DNA of 25,224 nt from Triparma columacea. Lineage: Eukaryota > Sar > Bolidophyceae > Parmales > Triparmaceae. A model generated the notes under the pieces. The model was not told where the DNA came from. It saw only the letters and a program-made list of their open reading frames with translations, and did not search any database. The translations under genes were made by a program, and so were the position numbers. The stretch lies in assembly GCA_030267965.1 (NCBI GenBank), contig BRYA01000063.1, forward strand, positions 8,728 through 33,951, written 5' to 3'. Below are positions 1 through 11,831 of this stretch, one piece after another. How positions within the stretch are numbered: the first letter of the stretch is position 1; every line of letters begins with the position of its first letter.

Positions 1-41
1 CCCCCCCCCCCCTGCACTCGTTGATTTGCTCCACCCCCCAG

Positions 42-3000
42 GGTCTGGAAGGGGTTTGGAGCATGCTCAAGTGCATGGGCGAAAGAGGTAGGAAAGAGTT
101 CAAGGTGGGCTTTGTCATCAGGAGGGTTGTCGTCCAGACCGTGCTCAGCAACCTCACAGCCGGGATGGAGGACTCCGGCGTTTTCCACCAGTGCCTCAAG
201 GTAATCACCGAGCTCTACAGGGGCTACAGGAAGCACTGCAAGATGGAGATAGCCGTCCTTTGCGAGCACTACATGCTCAGGATCCTGAGGCTCGGCCCGC
301 AGGTGAGGGACGGGAGCCTCAAAAACCAGCAGCTGGCGGCCCTGGAGTTCATCGTGAGGTGGTTTGACACGCCCCACAACGTTTGCGAGCTCTACCTCAA
401 CTACGACCTCGACCAGAGGGCTGGGGTGGAGAGGTGGAGGGTCTGCGAGCAAGTGTGCGCCGCGCTCTGTACCCTGGCCGAGCAGTGCAGCGAGGTAATC
501 CTCGGTCAGAACTCCCAGCGCGCCGCCGTGCAAAGGTACGGGAACCCAACGCCGGAGACGTTCGACAAGCTCAAGAACTTGGAGCTCGCCGCCAGGACGC
601 TGCAGGAGCTGGCCCTGGGGGCGGTTCAGCACGTGGTCAGGTGCCTGATGGACGCGAGCGGGCACGTCTTCATGATGCAGAACGACGCGGGGCTTAGGCA
701 AAAGAGTATAAGCCTGAGCGGAGGCTGGGAGGCGAGCGGGGCGAAGAAAAGGAAAAAGTCAACCAAGGCTAAGAGGACAACGGTGGCGGAGGATGCTGAC
801 AGAATCGGGAAAGTTGACGAGGTGGAGGTAACTGCAAAGGGTAGGCTCGCCGTGGTTACGAAGGAAAGCCTTGATGCCTCCGAGACAGGTCCGCTTTCCA
901 CCTCCTCAAACGGCACAACACGCAGGCTCAGCCTACACGGACGCACGCTTAGTGTCGCGTTCAGGCAGGAGGAAGGCAAGAAAACGGAGGAGACTCTCAA
1001 GAAGGCATTCGAGATCATATCTGAGAAGGGCCTCAAGAAGGTGAGTTAGGGCGGGGAATCAATGTTTGCAGAAACAATGTTGTATTATCATCTATCTAAC
1101 CCTTGGTCGTCTGTTCACTCCTCTCCCGCCCATCGCACGCTTGCAGGGGCTCAATTACCTCATAGCCGTAAATTTCCTCGCTCCGAGCCCGAGGGACGTC
1201 AGCAACTTCCTCAGGGTGCACCAGGCGCGCCTCGACAGCACTCTGCTGGGGGACTACTTGGGGGAGGTGAGGCGTAGCGAGAGGGAAACGACCGGCCAAA
1301 AAAGAGTTTATGTGCACACTGCTGTACAGATCGTATCTTACCCCTTAATCGCCGCTATCATACTAATCCAATAACGCAACGCTCATAACACAACGCTCAT
1401 CGCAGGGAGGGACTAGCGACGTAGAGTACTGGAACTTGATTCGATACCATTATATCAGGGCAATTTCCTTCGAGGGGATGAACGTCGAGCAGGGCCTTAG
1501 GCATTTCCTGACCAACGCGGGCTTTCGGCTTCCTGGAGAGGCTCAGAAGATCGATCGCCTCATCACCGTCTTTGCTCAGTGCTTTTGGGAGGACAACGCA
1601 GGGACCGCTTCCTGCCCTTTCTCGCACCAAGACACGGTCTTCATCCTCTCTTTCTCTGTGATCATGCTCAACACCGATCTCCACAAGGCCAACGCAAATT
1701 TGGCGAAAAAGAAGGTGAAGAAGATGACGAAGCAGGAGTTCATGAACAACCTCAGGGGGGTGGACAATTCGAGCGATCTTAGCAAGGACTACCTTTCAAA
1801 GATTTACGACTCAATTGCGTCGCAGGTCATTGAGATGGAGTTCGATCCCAAGTCCAGACAGGACGAACAGGGAACCGAGGGCGGGGGAGATTCGTCAAGG
1901 GTCAGCTACAAGGGTCTCAGCAAGGGGGTCAAGTCTGCCGGCGAACTCCTTCGTGGAATGGCTCTCTTTGACCACCACTACTCCCTTGTCGGGATTGATT
2001 GCATGATCTCGAATGAGCTCATCTCTAGCACCGTCGAAGCTTGCTTCCATCACTTCCACGGCATCATCGCAGCTATTTTGGACGCTAGTGAATTCGACCT
2101 CCAGAGCGTCCTTGCGACGCTCGATATATTGAAGAACAGTCTCTGCACGAGCGTCTTCCTGGACATGAAGATTGAGAGGCAGGCGTTCGCGACACAGCTG
2201 GCCAGGGTGAAGTACATTAAGGACGAGCAGGAGGGCGGACAGACGGATGGGATGGACGCGGGGTTCTACATTGTTAGCGGAGAGCACAAGAAGGAGGAAT
2301 GGTTCGTTGAGATGGAGAGGGCATGCGAGACCGGGGAGGGGATAGAGACTACCATCGGCAACATTCATCTTCTGATTGTAGATTTAAGGGCGAGTATGCA
2401 CGATAGCAGGAAGAGGAAGGAGCTCAAGACAATTTGTAGTAGGATTCAGGGGGGGGACGAGCTTTTGGACGACGCAAATAGAGAATTCATCCTCGAGGGC
2501 GACCTTTTGAAGCGTTGTCGGAGCGGCAAGAAAGTCAAGTACAGGTTCTTCCTATTCTCGGACCGCCTCGTTTATACTCACCTCTCCATCAAGGGGTACT
2601 ATAAGATCCACCAGCAGCTTATCTTGAGTTTAATGCGAGTCGTAGACGAGAAGAAGAGCACGTTCCAGATCATGCATCCGCGGAAGAGCTTCCTCGTCAT
2701 CTGCCCGAGCGTTGAGAAAAAGCGTGCCTGGATGGAGGCGATTTTGACCGAGATTGATAAACTCGAAGAGAAGAAGAACAGGGCTGAGGAAATCAGGCAT
2801 GCGTACAGCGATGTATCGGGCCTCGTTGACATGTCGGCGGAAGGTGCTTCGTCCAACAGGGGCAGCGAAGGAGGAGTGGAGTGGACTGATCTTAGGAATG
2901 GTGTCGTCGTCGATATTAACGGACTGGGTAGCGTCGGGGGGGATGGAAATACATCGGGGGGGAGGGGGTCGGTCAAATCAGCCACAGATGTTAACAATAG

Positions 3001-3349
3001 AGACAGCGGCGTGGTTTCGTCGGGAGGAGGGGAAGATGTCAAGGTTTTGAATGAGAGATACTACAAGGCGTTGCATTATTCGACCGATCTCTTGTCGGAT
3101 AAGAACGCGGGGGAGGACGTTAAGTTGAGTCTATACGGGCTCTTCAAGCAGGCGAAGCAGGGCGACGCGAGCGTAGGAGCTGGGGAGAGGGGGGGGGTGC
3201 TGGGGGAGGTCGAGCAGCTAAAGCTGGACTCTTGGAAGTCCTGCGGAGGCATGAGTAAGTTGGAGGCCAAGAAGAGGTACATCGAACTTTTGGGGGAAGT
3301 CAGTCCGAACTGGGAGGAAGGAGTGGATGTAAAAGGGGGGAATTCCTAA
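42..3349 (+). CDS. Arf guanine-nucleotide exchange factor, HUS-Sec7-PH (5' partial)
   Basis: Exons are 42-1040, 1147-1266 and 1406-3349, all phase 0. The window opens in a pyrimidine-rich acceptor ending CAG at 41, so upstream exons are missing; 1020 residues are visible. Residues about 1-200 match the HUS region of large BIG/GBF-type Arf GEFs, including a degenerate NYDLD in place of the usual NYDCD. The Sec7 domain spans about 323-518, with the FRLPGEAQKIDR loop carrying the catalytic glutamic finger and the MLNTDLH motif. Sec7 domains load GTP on Arf GTPases at Golgi or endosomal membranes. A PH domain follows at about 733-828 (EGDLLKRCRSGKKVKYRFFL begins it), and then a Gly/Ser-rich tail. 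A C-terminal PH domain is typical of cytohesins, whereas HUS is typical of BIG/GBF1, so the combination is odd. The gene converges on the next one with 72 bp between stop codons. Confidence 0.93.
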
Positions 3350-3421
3350 AGCCCAGAGTTATTTTAGTGCAATCTATCACCTTCTATATTATCCTCCTCC
3401 CTCCCCCCCTTCGTTCGCCCC

Positions 3422-5796
3422 TTAGTTCAATTCCTTCGCCAAATTAGTCAGCTTCCCCACGAAGGCTTCCATGTCACGCATCTGCTCGTAGTTGTCCAAG
3501 TATCCCACGATCTCCTCGTCGCCCGCGTTAAACCGCGAGAGGAGCGCAGACCCTTGCACGGCCGTGATGATGTTCTGTTTGGAGAGTTCACTGATGAGCA
3601 TGGTGAAAATATAACGCCTCTCCATGTCAGTGAACTTGGAAGGGTCGGCTTCGGCCCCCTCTGTCTCCGCGGTAGCGGCGGTGGTTGCGGTAGATGCCGT
3701 GGTGGTGGTTGGGGCAGCTTCGTTCTCTCCGTTGCTCTCCTTTACATCGACCTCCTCGATGGCCCTGCGAATAATCTTCCACAGGGTATCCTTTAAATCA
3801 GATCCATTCTCAGTGATCCTGAACGCCTCGAGAGCTGCCCGGAGAGCGGGGTCGTTCTTGGCGATGGAGAGCCTGAGCGCAGCCGTCTCGATGTCGTTGA
3901 GGTTCATAGACTCCACGTAGCCAAAGAAGACATCGTAAGCAGAGCTCTCGGGGTCAACGTTTGGCTTCTCCTCCTCCTGCGTCTCTTGCTCCTCCTTCTC
4001 CTTGTCCATAGTGTTGGCGAGGAAGTCCCCGGCTGTCTGTGCAATCTGCTTCAAGGTCATGGCCAACTCGACGACGTCCTTGCTGTTCTCGTACAGCTGG
4101 AAGGTCATATCGATGTGCTTGTTTTCCTTCTCTACCAAGAGCTCCAATATGATGCACTCGTCTTCGGTGAGCACCCCTGAGGTTTGCATCATCTTGAAGA
4201 CCTCGAGCCTGTCAGACATTGAAAATGTCGCGCTCGAAGCCTCTCCCTCCTCACCCTCCTCCTCGTGCCCTGGTCCAGCCCCGATGAATCCGTCGTCGTC
4301 TCCCGCGTCGAACGACTCTGAAAATGTCTTAAGCTCAATGCCGTCCTCCTCCTTCTCCTGGTCGACCCTCGCTGCCCCTCCCTCGTCGTCCATCTCCGTG
4401 TCAGCGGCGTCGGTAGGTTGAACCTGGACGACCCCGTTGTCGGTCATGCTGAAGCTTGCGTGGCGTGGGTGGTATGGTCCGTGGCTTAGCTCCCTCTTGC
4501 ATATCCTCATGCAGGTGTCAACGAGGTCGTCGAGGGCGGCTTCCTTCTGGTTGTCGTCACCGTCGTTACCGTCGTTCTCGATGGCCGTTAGCATGTCCCT
4601 GTAGACGTCGAAGGCGGCGAGGCATCGGGGGTCGCTGGCCTCGGCGAGGGAGAGGAGGACGGCGCGTTCGGCTACCGATGCAAGGCCGGCATCGTGGAGC
4701 ATGACAATCAGGTGGGTAAGAGATGACGGGTGAGTGAGCATTTCTAGGGTGGGCCTTGAGTCGTCGTCGTCGTCATCGTCGTCGTCGGAGGAATAGTCGT
4801 CACCTCCGCCGACAGCAGCCTCTGAATTCAAGTCCCCGATTCCGGTGAGGCTGAGTGACCTTCTCCTCTCGACGGAGGTCATGGGCTGCACCCTCTCGTT
4901 GTCCTCCTCGCTGCTATCATCGTCGTCACCGTGGTCGTCGTTGCTCTCCTCGTTATCCTCTTCCATCATCTTGGTTCCCTCCCTCGCTAGGAGTACCATA
5001 GATTCGATCAAGTTAACAAGATTCTTGTCCTTATGATATGCCTCAAGTACCGCGTACAGTACCGGGCTGCGCTGTTCCGCCAGCATTGTGAGGAACGCGA
5101 CGCCCTGTTCGTCTATCATGTCCGTCCTGGTTCTGATCATGTCGATGATCTGTCCTACGACCGTGTGCATCCCGGAGCTCAGCTCCTTCTCGTGCTGCTC
5201 CTCTGCGGTCATGGCCTCCTCGACGACGGGGGCCCTAGAGTTTAGCTCCTGGTTAGCGAGCTCGGCCAGGGAGCCCAGGAGGTTCTCGAGGTCGAGGTTA
5301 GCGTCGAAGGCCTGCGCGAGGAGGGCGAGTAGGATGGGGGCCTTGGTCTTGGCGAGTTCAAGGAGGACCTTGGCGCCCTCGAGGGCGATGTCGCCCCTGG
5401 TCAACATGACCTCGATGCACTGAGTGAGAACCTTGATAAGCTGCTCGTCGACAGCCGCCTGTTCCGCCTCCGTCTCGGTTGGCTCTTGTACGTCCATCGG
5501 TGGCGCCGACGGTTGTGCGTCCAGCTGCAGCTGTTCCTCAGCGATTGTCCTTAGTTCCGTCAGGAGTTTATCAAGGTCAGCCGAGGTGTTGAAGTCCTCG
5601 AGGAGGACCATGAGGGATGGCATGTTGTCCTTGGCGTACTTGAGCAGGGCGACGGCGCCAGCCTGGGTTACCATGGACCGCGCCATCAGCAGCTGGAGGC
5701 ACTGTTTGAACACAGCTCCGAACCTGTCCTTGAGCTCATCGCTGAGATCCTCGGTCTTAACTTCTTGCTGCTGTTGCTCTTGGGGGGGTTGAGGGG

Positions 5797-5831
<35 letters not shown>

Positions 5832-7777
5832 TGCTGCTGTTCCGCGTCCTCGGTTTCCGGTGTGACCAGGTGCACGATCATTTGTAGGAATGCCTTGGCG
5901 TCCTTGTTTACCGTGAAGGCCTTGTAGATGGTCTCGAGGACCTGGTTGCCGTTGGCCATGGCGGTGAGAAGGGCGGTGGCGGCGTCCTTGGTGATGCGAC
6001 CGTGCTTCAGGAGCTTGATTATGGCGTCGTGGAAACCGGTCGGGATGGTGAGGCCGGCCTGAGGTGGGGGGGGGGGGAAAGAGAGAGAGAGAGAGTTGGG
6101 GGGGGAAGAGTTAGTTTCTTCCATTGGCGTCCTGCCTTTCATTCAAACCTCACCTGCCCACTATCATCGTCCTCTTCCTCCTCATCCTCGCTGTCCTCCT
6201 CTTCCTCGCTTTCCTCTTCATCTTCTTCCTCCTCCTCCTCTTCCTCCTCATCCTCGCTTTCCTCTTCCTCTTCCTCCTCCTCATCCTCCCACTCTTGTGC
6301 CCTCCTAATCTGCTCCCTCCTAACAACAACAAACCTTAGAAGCGTGTCCATAAAGTCGTCCTCATCTTCATCCTCGATCCACTTCTGTATAGCCCCCACA
6401 ACGAACTCCTCCTCCCTCGCCCCTAGCTCAATCAGGAACTCCTTGGCCTCAGGGGATATCATACCCTGGGATATGAGCTTGTTAGCCGCGTACGTTACCG
6501 CCGCTACGACGTACGCGGATCTCGGCATGTCCTTGTATTCCTCCGTATCCTCCTCCTCTTCCGTCCCCTCGATGGGTACAGGTTCCACAGGTTCAAGTAG
6601 GTCCGCGACGTGCTTGAGGTTGTCCAGCAGCTCGTTAACCACGTCCTCCGCCGCGTACGCACCGTCGTACGCCGCTACTACCATGTCGTTCTGCTGTAGG
6701 ATTGCGTCGACGAGAGCGATGTACTGACGGGTCTGGATGTCGGACTCCTCCATTAGGACCTCTGCGATGTCCAGCAGCTCCTCCTGGGCCTTGTGGACGT
6801 CAGAACCCTCGGGGCCGCGGGAGAGGTTCGAGGCAATGGATACGAGTGAGGCCTGGAAGTAGTTCGCGTCCTGCGTCCACTCCGCGTACTTGTAAGCCGA
6901 CAGAACAACTGGGTCGGACTGCCCGATTAGGTTGATCAACACCTGGGCGTCGAGGGGTGAGAGGTACTCCCCCCCGCATAGCTTGCTCACGAATGCGACG
7001 AGCACCCTCTTCAGGTCCCTCTCCTCCGCCTCGCTCCCGACGCTTGCTGCCACTGCCGTGCTGCTGCTAACGCTGGCGTCGTAGGGGGGAGGAGGGGGGG
7101 GGGCGGGGGAATGCTGGTTGGCGGAGGGGGCGGAGGGGGGAGGAGGGAGGGCGTAGGGGAAGTACTGGTCGGAGGACGCGTTGGAGACGCGGGGTTCCGA
7201 GGAGGCGATGGAGGAGCTTTGGGAGAGGAGGAGCTCGTACTCGTGGCCTGCGAGAAAGTGGAAGTGGAGTGGTTGGAGTGGTTCAAGTTAGTGTATGTGT
7301 ATGTGATGTTTTGTTCATCTGTCGGCCGGTTCTGCCTTTTCTGTCATTTGCTTATCTCCTTTTCTCTCTGCGTTCATACATTCCTCTCCATCCGTTCCTC
7401 ACCTTCCCCCACAAGTGTCTCCGGTGCCTGCGACGCAAGTGACAGTGGTATTACCGCTCTTGAGGCTGAGTCTACGATGCCTATGATGGTGGAGGGGTCG
7501 GCGTTGAAGGCAGCTCCAAGAACGGAAGCCAACTCGGAGGATGGGAGACCGGTGAAGAGGGCGACGAAGTGAGAGGATGAACCATGCTTGACCTGGGGGT
7601 GGTGAAGGGGGAATGGGGAGGGTGTTGGAGGGGGCAGATGGGGGGGGGCAGATGGGGGGAGATGTGCTCCAATAAAGGTTCGTAGGTAGGTCCCTGATGA
7701 AGTCATTTATCCATAAGGCCAACCTCCCTTACCTTAACAAATCTACACGAGGCCTTAATAGATGATGGGGATGCCAT
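3422..7777 (-). CDS. Large acidic helical-repeat protein with polyQ tract, function unknown
   Basis: Exons 7777-7733, 7592-7403, 7247-6154 and 6058-3422 join in phase (0, 1, 0) to give 1321 residues. The start is the first ATG of the first exon, MASPSSIKASCRFVK, which runs directly into a GTAAGG donor. I do not recognise the family. From about residue 150 to the C-terminus the protein holds about ten degenerate units of roughly 60 residues. Each has two or three amphipathic helices, following hydrophobic-helix, G-x-[ILM], xxxAxxLLxLA, then a Tyr/Phe helix and D-L-xxx-L-xxx-IA. Acidic linkers separate the units. A nearly pure Glu/Asp tract is encoded at 6157-6300, and 14 glutamines at 5798-5839. 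There is no signal peptide or membrane segment. An alpha-solenoid scaffold in the nucleus or cytosol is inference only. Exon boundaries rest on GT-AG and phase agreement; the two short 5' exons are less certain than the rest. Confidence 0.78.
5798..5839 (-). repeat. CAG/CAA trinucleotide run encoding polyglutamine
   Basis: Fourteen consecutive Gln codons in the acidic repeat protein, nine of them an uninterrupted CAG run. A second Gln/Pro-rich patch follows. It sits in the linker between two helical repeat units, so length changes would probably be tolerated. Confidence 0.95.
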
Positions 7778-8721
7778 TCTATCCCTCCTGCTGTGTATTG
7801 AGAGGGTGTGGGTGCGTATCGTGGTTAGTGGTGTAGTGTTAAGGGTTTGTTTGGAGTGTTGAGTAGTAAGAAGCTCTATTAGGGTAAGAAATTGACAGTC
7901 GAAGCCTTCCCTCCACCATCGTTTGATTATTATTGAAGTGAATATAATTGGATAGAAGAACATTTAGGGGATATGATTGGTATAAGGGTTGTGTATTATA
8001 GTATCATGGATAGCACAGTAGTTATTTACGTCTGAATTGATTGTTAAGGGAAGTTAAGGGGGGCCCAAGGGTTACCTTATTTTATGGAATGAGGAAGGAG
8101 AGAGAATCCAGAATGGATGGAGACTCCAAGAGCATTTATGGAATTAGGGACCTAGTACCTGACTTACAGACGCCACGACTACTGCACCGATTGACGATTA
8201 GTTCACACGTATACATACCTTCAGCCACGTACTGAAACAAGTACCGTAACACGCCGAAGCTCTTCACTAATATCTCCATACCTGCTCTCTCCCGAACAAC
8301 CATCAGAACCAACAATCCCACCGCCTTCTCCCCCAATTCTGAACTTTGTTGCTCACTAATACCTCCATAGCGACATATTCAACTCATATCGTTAGACCAA
8401 CACAACATACCATCAATTATAGAACCACAACAACCATTGCAACGCTGTAAAGCGCAAAAGGGAGGACCACAACGACCAAAAGAACGCCAGTCGTTCTCGT
8501 AGCCTGATTATCCTAAATTACTCTACACACACGCAACGGATCGACCCAAAATTGCAAGCAAACTAACGCCACGTACATACACAAACGCATCAACGCAACA
8601 AATCGGCGATTAAAGACCCCTAACACCTGCAATTACACCAACCGACACCATTAACCCACCCGCACTTCCTCCCTCCTCTATACAACCTTCTATACCTTCT
8701 TCTATCCCCCCAAAAAATTGC
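7778..8721. other. Divergent intergenic region between acidic-repeat gene and CCT gene
   Basis: About 940 bp separate the two divergent start codons, so both promoters should lie here. I see no clear TATA box, tRNA or long conserved motif. The only coding-like patch is on the minus strand at about 8236-8345, described separately. The part near the CCT gene (8390-8700) is A/C-rich and has no credible open frame. Confidence 0.6.
8236..8345 (-). pseudogene. Possible relic exon, Leu-rich helical repeat (weak)
   Basis: The minus strand reads an open, protein-like stretch, including EKAVGLLVLMVV and GMEILVKSFGVLRYLFQYVAE, followed by a plausible GTATGT donor at the end. About 89 bp upstream (around 8368) a similar stretch, ATGGAGGTATTAGTGA, repeats the ATGGAGATATTAGTGA at 8279, but in a different frame. 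The pattern suggests a degraded armadillo- or HEAT-like repeat gene. No upstream exon or stop in a matching frame was found. It may be chance. Confidence 0.25.
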
Positions 8722-10286
8722 ATGTCCGTAATGTTTCCCCCACCCCGTAGCGGTAAGCCCGTCCCCGGTGGTGACGGTACCCACCTGACCATCCACAAGC
8801 CTGATTCCACAGACTTCCCAGTAGATGACGGTATGAAGACACCAACACCAAGGTCTAGGGCATTCAGCTTAGGGAACATTAGCGTGAGCGACCTGGAGGA
8901 GTTGTTCCCGGAGAGCCCGGATGGGAAGAACAGCTTTAGGAGGACTAGGGTGTTCTCAATAGATGTTGATCCTGATTTGGAAATCGATGAGGTGAGCAGA
9001 GGGATGGAAGGATGGAAGGGTGGAGGGGTGGAGGGGTGGCAGAGCTGAGATACATATGAGCGCAGCGACGATGACATTGGCAATGAGCAACACGCACGCA
9101 ATCAGGGAGCACAGTCAAGCAATCCCCCGCACCCTATCCCATGACCAACCCCTCTCCCCCCCACCACCCACCCCTCCCCGCGCCCGCTCAGCTCGATATG
9201 AGCGACCAGAACCTGCTCGCCGGGGGGACCTTCGAGGTTGACTTCAAGGTGAATCGCGACAGAGGCATGTCCTTTGAGTTCTTTGCCTTCCAATCAGACG
9301 AGGCCGGAGAGATTGGAGCCATATCGTCCATCACCGCAGGCCCCAGGATCGAGCTGCCCACCCAGAACACCGTGACGTTCTCGTCCCAAATTCCTCCCTC
9401 CAGCGGCATCCCTAGGACACCGAATCGGCCCAGGGGGGACTCTATAATCTTCGATCCTAGGTCCTTTGAAGATGGGGGAATCCACGAGACTGCAGCGCTC
9501 GGGGTTGAGGTGGAGACCCCTTTGAAGGAGCGGATCGAGAGGAGGGTGCTCATGGAGGACAGCGACGAGGGGGAGACTGAGGACGAGTACATGGCTCGGC
9601 TAGCGCTTGACGCCAGGAGGCACTCCTCCTCGTCCTCACAGATGATAGCAGACTCTAAGATCTCAGTAAGCAACGTCATAGATGGAGACCAACTCAGCAG
9701 GAGGGAGAAGATGAAGCTCCAGTCCATCATCAACAAGGCAAAGTCGGCAATCGCAAGCAAGGTCAAGCCCAAGAGGAGGAAGTCGACGAGTCCCAAGCCC
9801 ACCCCAAAGTCCATCCCCAAGAAAGTAGTCCCTGCAACACCCCCCAAGAAGAAGAAGATCCTAGTCGAGAAGCTCGTCCCCCCCGCAGTCCTCACCGAGC
9901 TCGCCCCAGACCTCTACATCTCCTCCCACGCCGGTGACAAGGTCCTCGTGAACTCTGCCGTAGTACTCCTAACAGCCGCACTCAACAACAACCTATTCAC
10001 AGGAGTATACGACACCTCACCATTCGCAGCTCTACACACCCTAAACAAGGAGGGGAGGATTGGTATATACACACCGGCGCAGAGGAAGGCTAGGGTTAAG
10101 AAATTTCACTCAAAGAGAAAAATGAGAATATGGAGGAAGAGAATCAAGTACGACTGCAGGAAAAAATTAGCGGACTCGAGACCGAGGATTAAGGGGAGAT
10201 TCGTTAAAAGACAGGATGTTGTACAGGGGAATGAGGGGGCGGTTGAAATCGGAGTTGAGTTATTTCCAGAGAAGGGACATGATTGA
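8722..10286 (+). CDS. CCT-domain transcriptional regulator
   Basis: Exons 8722-8991 and 9192-10286 (phase 0, GTGAGC donor, CAG acceptor) give 454 residues. The C-terminal CCT domain (CONSTANS, CO-like, TOC1) spans about residues 385-428. It holds the basic run RKARVKKFHSKRKMRIWRKR and the diagnostic RPRIKGRFVKR end. CCT domains act in nuclear targeting and in DNA or NF-Y binding in plant light and clock regulators. No B-box or response-regulator domain is visible. Exon 1 carries two Arg-x-Arg-x-Phe-Ser motifs (RSRAFSL and RTRVFSI), and exon 2 opens with a conserved-looking RDRGMSFEFFAFQ block. A Lys/Pro/Ser-rich basic region follows (about residues 275-325). A nuclear location is expected. 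The target genes cannot be read from the sequence. Confidence 0.88.
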
Positions 10287-10828
10287 GGGAGGAGGTGGAA
10301 TCTTAGGATGGTGGGGGGGGGAGGGGGGTTTTTTCTTTCAGATACGAGGGGGGTTGATGAGGGGGGGGAGGGGGGAGCGAAAAGGTTGGAGAGATAATCA
10401 CAATATCACTTCTCTTCGGTACGAGTGCGGCAGGAACATGTGAAGAAATGTGTGGATGTGACTTTGGAGGTTTGTTGTTAAGGAGAGAAGCCACCTCAGC
10501 CCACTATGTTGACCTGTTTGGACAACTCTTTGAGGCAGACGGAGGCACGATCGAGATAACACACAGGAAACCAACAAATTTGACACAGGAGGAACACATG
10601 CCCAGCCCATCATACCAAGAAGGAAATATGGTTAACTTACAATTACAACACATCTAACCAGCAATTCGTTTTCCTAAAATTTAGCATTTCATGAAGGAAT
10701 TTCATAAAGGTGAAATACCGCCATACACAACCAGCGGGCTCAAAATTCTTTTTTTTGTCTGGCTGTTTTTTGCTTGTTTTATTGTATTAAAGATTCCCCC
10801 CCAATTTTTTTCCTTTCTTCCAACCTCC
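10287..10828. other. Convergent 3' intergenic region, no gene seen
   Basis: About 540 bp lie between the stops of the CCT gene (+) and the SOD-like gene (-). It starts with G-rich tracts (10308-10378) and ends in T- and C-rich sequence. Short open frames exist on both strands, but none has recognisable protein character or splice partners. It presumably holds both 3' UTRs. Confidence 0.6.
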
Positions 10829-11831
10829 TCAAGCGCTCGATGCGATCCCCACAACCCCTCCCGCGATCCTAGGTCCCGAGTTCCCAGTCGTCATGGACAA
10901 CTCATGTGCCCCGCGTCCCAGGTCGTCCTCACCAGCCTTGACGACTATGGAGCGACCGAGGACGGAGTGGGGGCCGATTAGCTTCACGATGCGGTCCTCT
11001 ATTTGGACCTTGCAATCACCGGAATCGGAAACCTAGAGTGGAAGGNNNNNNNNNNNNNNNNNNNNNNNNNNNNNNNNNNNNNNNNNNNNNNCAAGAGAGG
11101 AGAAGGGAAATAAGCTTGTAGGAGCCGAAACCAACTACTCCAAAGGCCAAATGGCTTGATTAGCAATTCGCTTCTCCTCGCTCGCTTCTTCTCTCCCCTC
11201 ACCTCTACATTCCCAAGGTCGCCGACCATACGCTCCTCGTCCTCAGGGGCCCCGTGGTTCTTCCCGAAGGGGTTGAAGATACCAGCGCACGACGTCAGAC
11301 CCATGGAGAGGTCGCCGAAGACGTGGATGTGGAAACCGTGCTTACCGGGGGTGAGACCCTTGATCTAAGAGAGGGGGGAAGAGGGGGAGAGGAGGGAAGT
11401 GGAGAGGGGGGAGAAGAAGGAGGAGAGGGTTAGGGGAGACTAGAGATAGGGAAGTTCAAACGTTGGATATGAGCGCAATTTCGCAAAGAATGTGATCGTT
11501 TCAACCCTGCAAACACTACATAGGCTATTTATTGTCTAACGGAACGGAGTTGCGGGTCAGGTTCGCAAATTTCACACTCACCTCTCCTTCTATGATGGTG
11601 GGGGCGTCTTCCGTGGCCTGGGATAGGGTAAGGATCCCAGTTATGCCTTCGCCTGACGATTCAGGTGGAGAGGAGAGAATAATTTTAGATTTTAGTTGAG
11701 CGGAAGTCGTGAAGAGGGGCGGATGAGAAGGGGTGGGAGGGAGTTAGAGGGTTGCTTGGGTGGGGGAGAGGGGGGAAAGAAGGGAGGCTGGGGGGGGGCG
11801 CACCTGTCATTGAAACGGATGCTTTGGCCAT
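10829..11831 (-). CDS. Cu/Zn superoxide dismutase-like protein lacking key metal ligands
   Basis: Exons 11831-11804, 11652-11582, 11364-11203 and 11032-10829 join in phase (1, 0, 0) to exactly 154 residues, the normal length of cytosolic Cu/Zn SOD. There is no targeting peptide. Fold landmarks are intact: [39 protein letters not shown], and a [15 protein letters not shown] end. In human SOD1 numbering the copper ligands H46 and H48 and the zinc ligands H71 and D83 are kept. The bridging H63 is Ile (residue 62), H80 is Met (79) and H120 is Lys (119). Both disulfide positions are also changed (C57 to Leu, C146 to Gly), while active-site Arg143 is kept. Normal dismutase chemistry is therefore unlikely. 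Intact frame and splicing argue against an old pseudogene. The last intron (11202-11033) contains the assembly gap. Confidence 0.9.
11046..11091. other. Assembly gap (46 Ns)
   Basis: A run of 46 undetermined bases inside the last intron of the SOD-like gene. Coding exons on either side join in phase, so the gap probably does not hide coding sequence. Confidence 0.99.

Noticed and set aside
6002..6727. Ser-rich open frame on the plus strand opposite the acidic gene
   Set aside because: It is the complement of Glu/Asp codons (TCC/TCT runs) and has no start or domain of its own.
10398..10657. Overlapping small open frames after the CCT gene
   Set aside because: Opposite-strand frames of 70 or so codons with no protein character.
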